A stretch of DNA of 64,000 bases from an uncultured Eubacteriales bacterium (GTDB taxonomy: Bacteria; Bacillota; Clostridia; Christensenellales; CAG-138), in the NCBI GenBank assembly GCA_900546845.1, contig UREK01000013.1:6025-70024 (forward strand), in the 5' to 3' direction. The translations under genes and the position numbers were made by a program. Below, in pieces: positions 61,678 to 64,000 of the stretch. Every line of letters begins with the position of its first letter. Within the stretch, counting starts at the first letter, position 1. The notes beneath the pieces are model-generated. The model saw only the letters and a program-made list of their open reading frames with translations. It searched no databases and was not told the origin of the DNA.

Positions 61678-61918
61678 GGTACGCCTTTCAGGCGTCCTCA
61701 GCTTGTCGAAAAAGGCTCTCCGGGAAAGTCAAGGGCCGCAGCCCTTGACTTTCCATCGCGAGCAGCGACCTGTGCGGTGCGAGCGAAAAGCCTTGCGCCG
61801 CAAGGCTTTCTTTACACGGAGCGCTGGCCGCGCCATCGGCGCAAGCGCGATGTGTAATCCTCGATCAAGTGGCATCTGCCACTTGATCGGCAGCCTGGGT
61901 ACGCCTTTCAGGCATCCT
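61678..61918 (+). repeat. Hairpin-flanked repeat family A, copy 7
   Basis: Core 61699-61897 (199 bp), forward orientation. It is bracketed by GGTACGCCTTTCAGGC(G/A)TCCT at 61678-61698 and 61898-61918 (20 of 21 identical), each folding as ACGCC/GGCGT. It lies between divergent gene starts, so no neighbouring gene needs a terminator here. From 61919 to 62072 I see nothing else. Confidence 0.92.
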
Positions 61919-62072
61919 TATGCAATTCCGAAAAACATGGTATGCCTCCGTAAGTCCCAGGTGTGCTGAAGTATGCTATGTATTGTAGCATGCGCGGAAA
62001 CTTAGTTCAATCTCCCGCCAAAGGAAACCGCATCCGCTTTGCCTTCCACCTCCATCCTCCGCCTATCCCGTC

Positions 62073-62117
62073 TTGACAAGCGCGCATTCTATATCTATAA
62101 TATCATCAAATGATATT
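62073..62117 (+). promoter_or_regulatory. Promoter and operator of padR-DUF2812
   Basis: TTGACA (62073-62078), a 17-bp spacer and TATAAT (62096-62101). An inverted repeat AATATCAT-CAA-ATGATATT (62099-62117) overlaps the -10 box and is a likely PadR autoregulatory site. Confidence 0.8.
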
Positions 62118-62154
62118 ATAGGACGATATTGTAGCGGGAAGCAGAGGTAAGCGC

Positions 62155-62487
62155 ATGCCAAAAAAGTCGCTCGATGGGCTGACGGAGTCCATGTTTTACG
62201 TGCTGATGGCGTTCTGCCGTGCCCCGATGTGCGGCATCGACGTCGCAGAGTTTATCGACAGGAAAACGCGCGGGCGCTTACAGATCGGCCCCGCAACGCT
62301 CTATACCATCTTGGGGAAATTTGAACGCGGAAAGTATATTGAGGAGATCGAAGTATCCGGGCGCAAGCGCACCTACCGCCTCACGGAGCGCGGCCTTGCG
62401 GCCTACCGGGAGGAGGCGGCGCGGCTTGCCGCATGCGTCGCGGATGCTGAGAGCGAAATGCAATCGGGAGGTGAATTCCATGCCTGA
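62155..62487 (+). CDS. PadR-family transcriptional regulator
   Basis: A 110-aa PadR of the short (subfamily 2) type: winged helix LTESMFYVLMAFCRAPMCGIDVAEFIDRKTRGRLQIGPATLYTILGKFERGKYIEE followed by the wing GRKRTYRLTERG and a short C-terminal helix. It overlaps the DUF2812 gene by 8 bp, a pairing often seen in Firmicutes, in which the regulator controls a membrane protein gene. Confidence 0.92.
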   Translation: MPKKSLDGLTESMFYVLMAFCRAPMCGIDVAEFIDRKTRGRLQIGPATLYTILGKFERGKYIEEIEVSGRKRTYRLTERGLAAYREEAARLAACVADAESEMQSGGEFHA

Positions 62488-63697
62488 ACAAAAAGCAAAC
62501 GAACCGTGCTATATATACCGCCTGCCGCCCTGCCCCGCCTATGACGTGGAGGGTACAGAAAGCTGGCTTTCCGCCATGGCGGAAAAAGGGTTTGTGTTGA
62601 CCAAGGACGGTTTTCTCTTCGGCTTTGCGACGTTTGAAAAAACGGAGCCGCAGGCGCTGCGCTACCGGCTGGAAGCGGCGGAACAGCAGATCAGCCCCCT
62701 TTCCGACGAGCGCCCGTCCGAAGACGCGGAAGAGCTTTACGCCTCCTTCGGCTGGCGCTATGTGGCCGCGCGCGGCCAGTTCCGCATCTATTGCGCGGAT
62801 TCGAACGAGGCGCGCGAGCTGAACAGCGACCTGCGCGTGCAGGCGATCGCGTTCAAAATGGTGCGCGAGCGAGCGCTCAGCCGCCTGCTCATGACGGTGT
62901 TCTGGGGCTTCGTCTATCCGCTTCTGTTTTTTAAACGCGGGGTTTTAAGCGCAATGCTCAGTTTGCCGCCGGCGCTGATGGTGGTCACGCTTGTGCTCCT
63001 TGCCCTTATGCTCACCTCTGCTATTTCGCAAGCCGTCGCCCTGCACCGCATCGGGAAGCGCCTTGCTCAGGGCGAACCGCTCAACCATGGGAAGGATTGG
63101 CGCAAAGGCGCGCTGCGCTATCATATGAGACGCGCGCTTTGCCTCATTGTATCCTTGGCGTTCCTGTGGTGCGCCGCGGAGTCCTGGAGCGCCGATATAC
63201 GGAACGAGAACAATATCCCGCTCGCGGAATACGATGCGGCGCTGCCCTTTGCAACAATAGCCGACTTTGCGCCGGAAGGGAAACATAGGCTGTACGACAT
63301 CGGTTACAGCAACACGGTTTCCGTCGCCTCGCTGCTTCTTGCGCCCACGGTGATCGAATACCGCGAATATGCGCACGTCACCCTGCCGGACGGCTCGCTT
63401 CTGCAGGGCGGGCTGGATGTGGAATATTATGAAACCGCGTCCCCGCTGCTTGCGCGTATCCTCGCTTTCGAGATCCATCGCGCGGCAAAACGGGCCAAGC
63501 ACTATGCGGAATACGAGCTCCCGCCGCTCGGCGTGGACTATGCCGTGGGCTACATGGAATATTTCCCCACAGTCGTTATTCAGGATGGCTGCCGCATCCT
63601 TTGCGCCACATTTTATCAGACGGGGGAGGATACCGTCCTGTCCTATACGGATTGGGTGACGGTCATGGCGGAGACGATGCTGAAAAAAGCAGAGTAA
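62480..63697 (+). CDS. DUF2812 membrane protein
   Basis: A 405-aa protein. The N-terminal DUF2812 domain (about 1-130; YDVEGTESWLSAMAEKGF, YRLEAAE, YASFGWRYVAARGQFRIYCAD) faces the cytoplasm. Hydrophobic segments at about 140-160, 165-190 and 220-235 follow, then a soluble C-terminal domain of about 170 residues. The function is unknown; the family is regularly paired with PadR regulators. GGGAGGTG precedes the ATG at 62480. Confidence 0.85.
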   Translation: MPEQKANEPCYIYRLPPCPAYDVEGTESWLSAMAEKGFVLTKDGFLFGFATFEKTEPQALRYRLEAAEQQISPLSDERPSEDAEELYASFGWRYVAARGQFRIYCADSNEARELNSDLRVQAIAFKMVRERALSRLLMTVFWGFVYPLLFFKRGVLSAMLSLPPALMVVTLVLLALMLTSAISQAVALHRIGKRLAQGEPLNHGKDWRKGALRYHMRRALCLIVSLAFLWCAAESWSADIRNENNIPLAEYDAALPFATIADFAPEGKHRLYDIGYSNTVSVASLLLAPTVIEYREYAHVTLPDGSLLQGGLDVEYYETASPLLARILAFEIHRAAKRAKHYAEYELPPLGVDYAVGYMEYFPTVVIQDGCRILCATFYQTGEDTVLSYTDWVTVMAETMLKKAE

Positions 63698-63740
63698 GAA
63701 ACAAGTAGAAATGCGATGAAAAGGGGCAGCGCGAGGATAA

Positions 63741-63855
63741 GCAATCTTCTGTTCGCTTTACGGACAGCATCCGCAGTTCGCAATGGCCGCGCAAGTAAGG
63801 GCAATCCTCAGTCCGCTTCGCGGACAGCTCCTTTCAAAAGGGGTCTTTTGGTGTG
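63741..63855 (+). repeat. Repeat family B, uninterrupted copy with a worn tandem copy
   Basis: The main copy is at 63800-63855 (GGCAATCCTCAGTC, hairpin TCCGC-TTCG-CGGA, CAGCTCCTTTCAAAAGG, then GGTCTTTTGG). A degraded copy lies just upstream (63741-63770: GCAATCTTCTGTTCGCTTTA...). This is the empty-site counterpart of the locus split by repeat A copy 4. The remainder to 64000 holds a CCCCCTTTCC/GGAAAGGGGG hairpin at about 63903-63928 and no gene. Confidence 0.7.
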
Positions 63856-64000
63856 GTACGCGTTCGATCGGCGGTGAAGGGGCGCAGTCCCTTCGCACCT
63901 CATCCCCCTTTCCGCGCAGGAAAGGGGGCAAGGGGGATAGGCCGCCACGGGTGTATGCAGCCGAATGGTTTGCACCGCTGCGGCGGATCAATTCTCAGTC

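Overview
The window reads as a chromosomal segment of a GC-rich, probably gut-associated member of the Clostridia (Firmicutes). The gene content supports this: Rex, PyrR with an upstream attenuator, VanW, DUF6809, DUF2812, CPBP/XRE/DUF2975 and DtxR-type genes, an ECF-transporter S component beside type III pantothenate kinase, a CcpA/LacI-type operator, strong AGGAGG ribosome sites and TTGACA/TATAAT promoters. I see no rRNA, tRNA, CRISPR array, prophage or complete transposase gene.

Layout. 1-8.5 kb: PAP2 phosphatase (cut by the window edge), an anchored surface protein, then leftward rex, nitroreductase, uvrA and uvrB. 8.6-13.1 kb: small membrane ORF, coaX with an ECF S component, VanW protein, DUF1508 protein and an 83-aa protein. 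13.4-15.1 kb: AT-rich padR-hydrolase pair with its own operator. 15.2-21 kb: YjbR protein, polar amino-acid ABC importer, two-component system. 21.5-28.7 kb: DUF6809, a multi-domain cell-wall peptidase, M20 hydrolase, GNAT, pyrR-uraA, ybaK. 28.7-37.4 kb: rRNA methyltransferase, heterodimeric ABC exporter with leader ORF, M42 peptidase, mtnA-like and purine nucleoside phosphorylase. 37.8-45.7 kb: seven-gene aromatic amino acid operon read leftward (aroF-tyrA-aroB-aroA-aroC-pheA-aroEK). 45.8-53.9 kb: RsgI-like anti-sigma with sigma factor, nnrE, M23 peptidase, alpha-galactosidase, ASCH, HD and DtxR genes. 54-56 kb: AT-rich accessory island with a frameshifted DUF3847 remnant. 56.3-63.7 kb: malQ-glgP single ORF, MarR, aminoglycoside-nucleotidyltransferase-like gene, PadR-DUF2812.

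Three observations stand out. (1) Seven copies of a non-coding, strongly hairpinned repeat lie only between genes. Five are 198-199 bp and two are longer (252 and 308 bp). Six of the seven are bracketed by a duplicated local sequence that contains or overlaps a hairpin, often a terminator, and that differs from site to site. This looks like a mobile or copying element that targets hairpins and duplicates them. (2) The aro operon is preceded by a 29-codon leader ORF rich in Tyr and Phe codons. The end of this ORF is perfectly complementary over 10 nt to the 5' arm and loop of an intrinsic terminator, a complete ribosome-mediated attenuator. (3) The ABC exporter pair, one subunit of which has Asp in place of the catalytic Glu, is preceded by a 26-codon ORF and a perfect terminator, an arrangement like Bacillus bmrBCD.

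Regulation in this window leans on RNA and hairpins: three likely attenuators (aro, ABC exporter, pyrR), paired terminators around the repeats, and palindromic operators at both padR genes and at malQ-glgP. Start sites were chosen by ribosome-binding site and family N-terminus, so several are shorter than the longest open frame.
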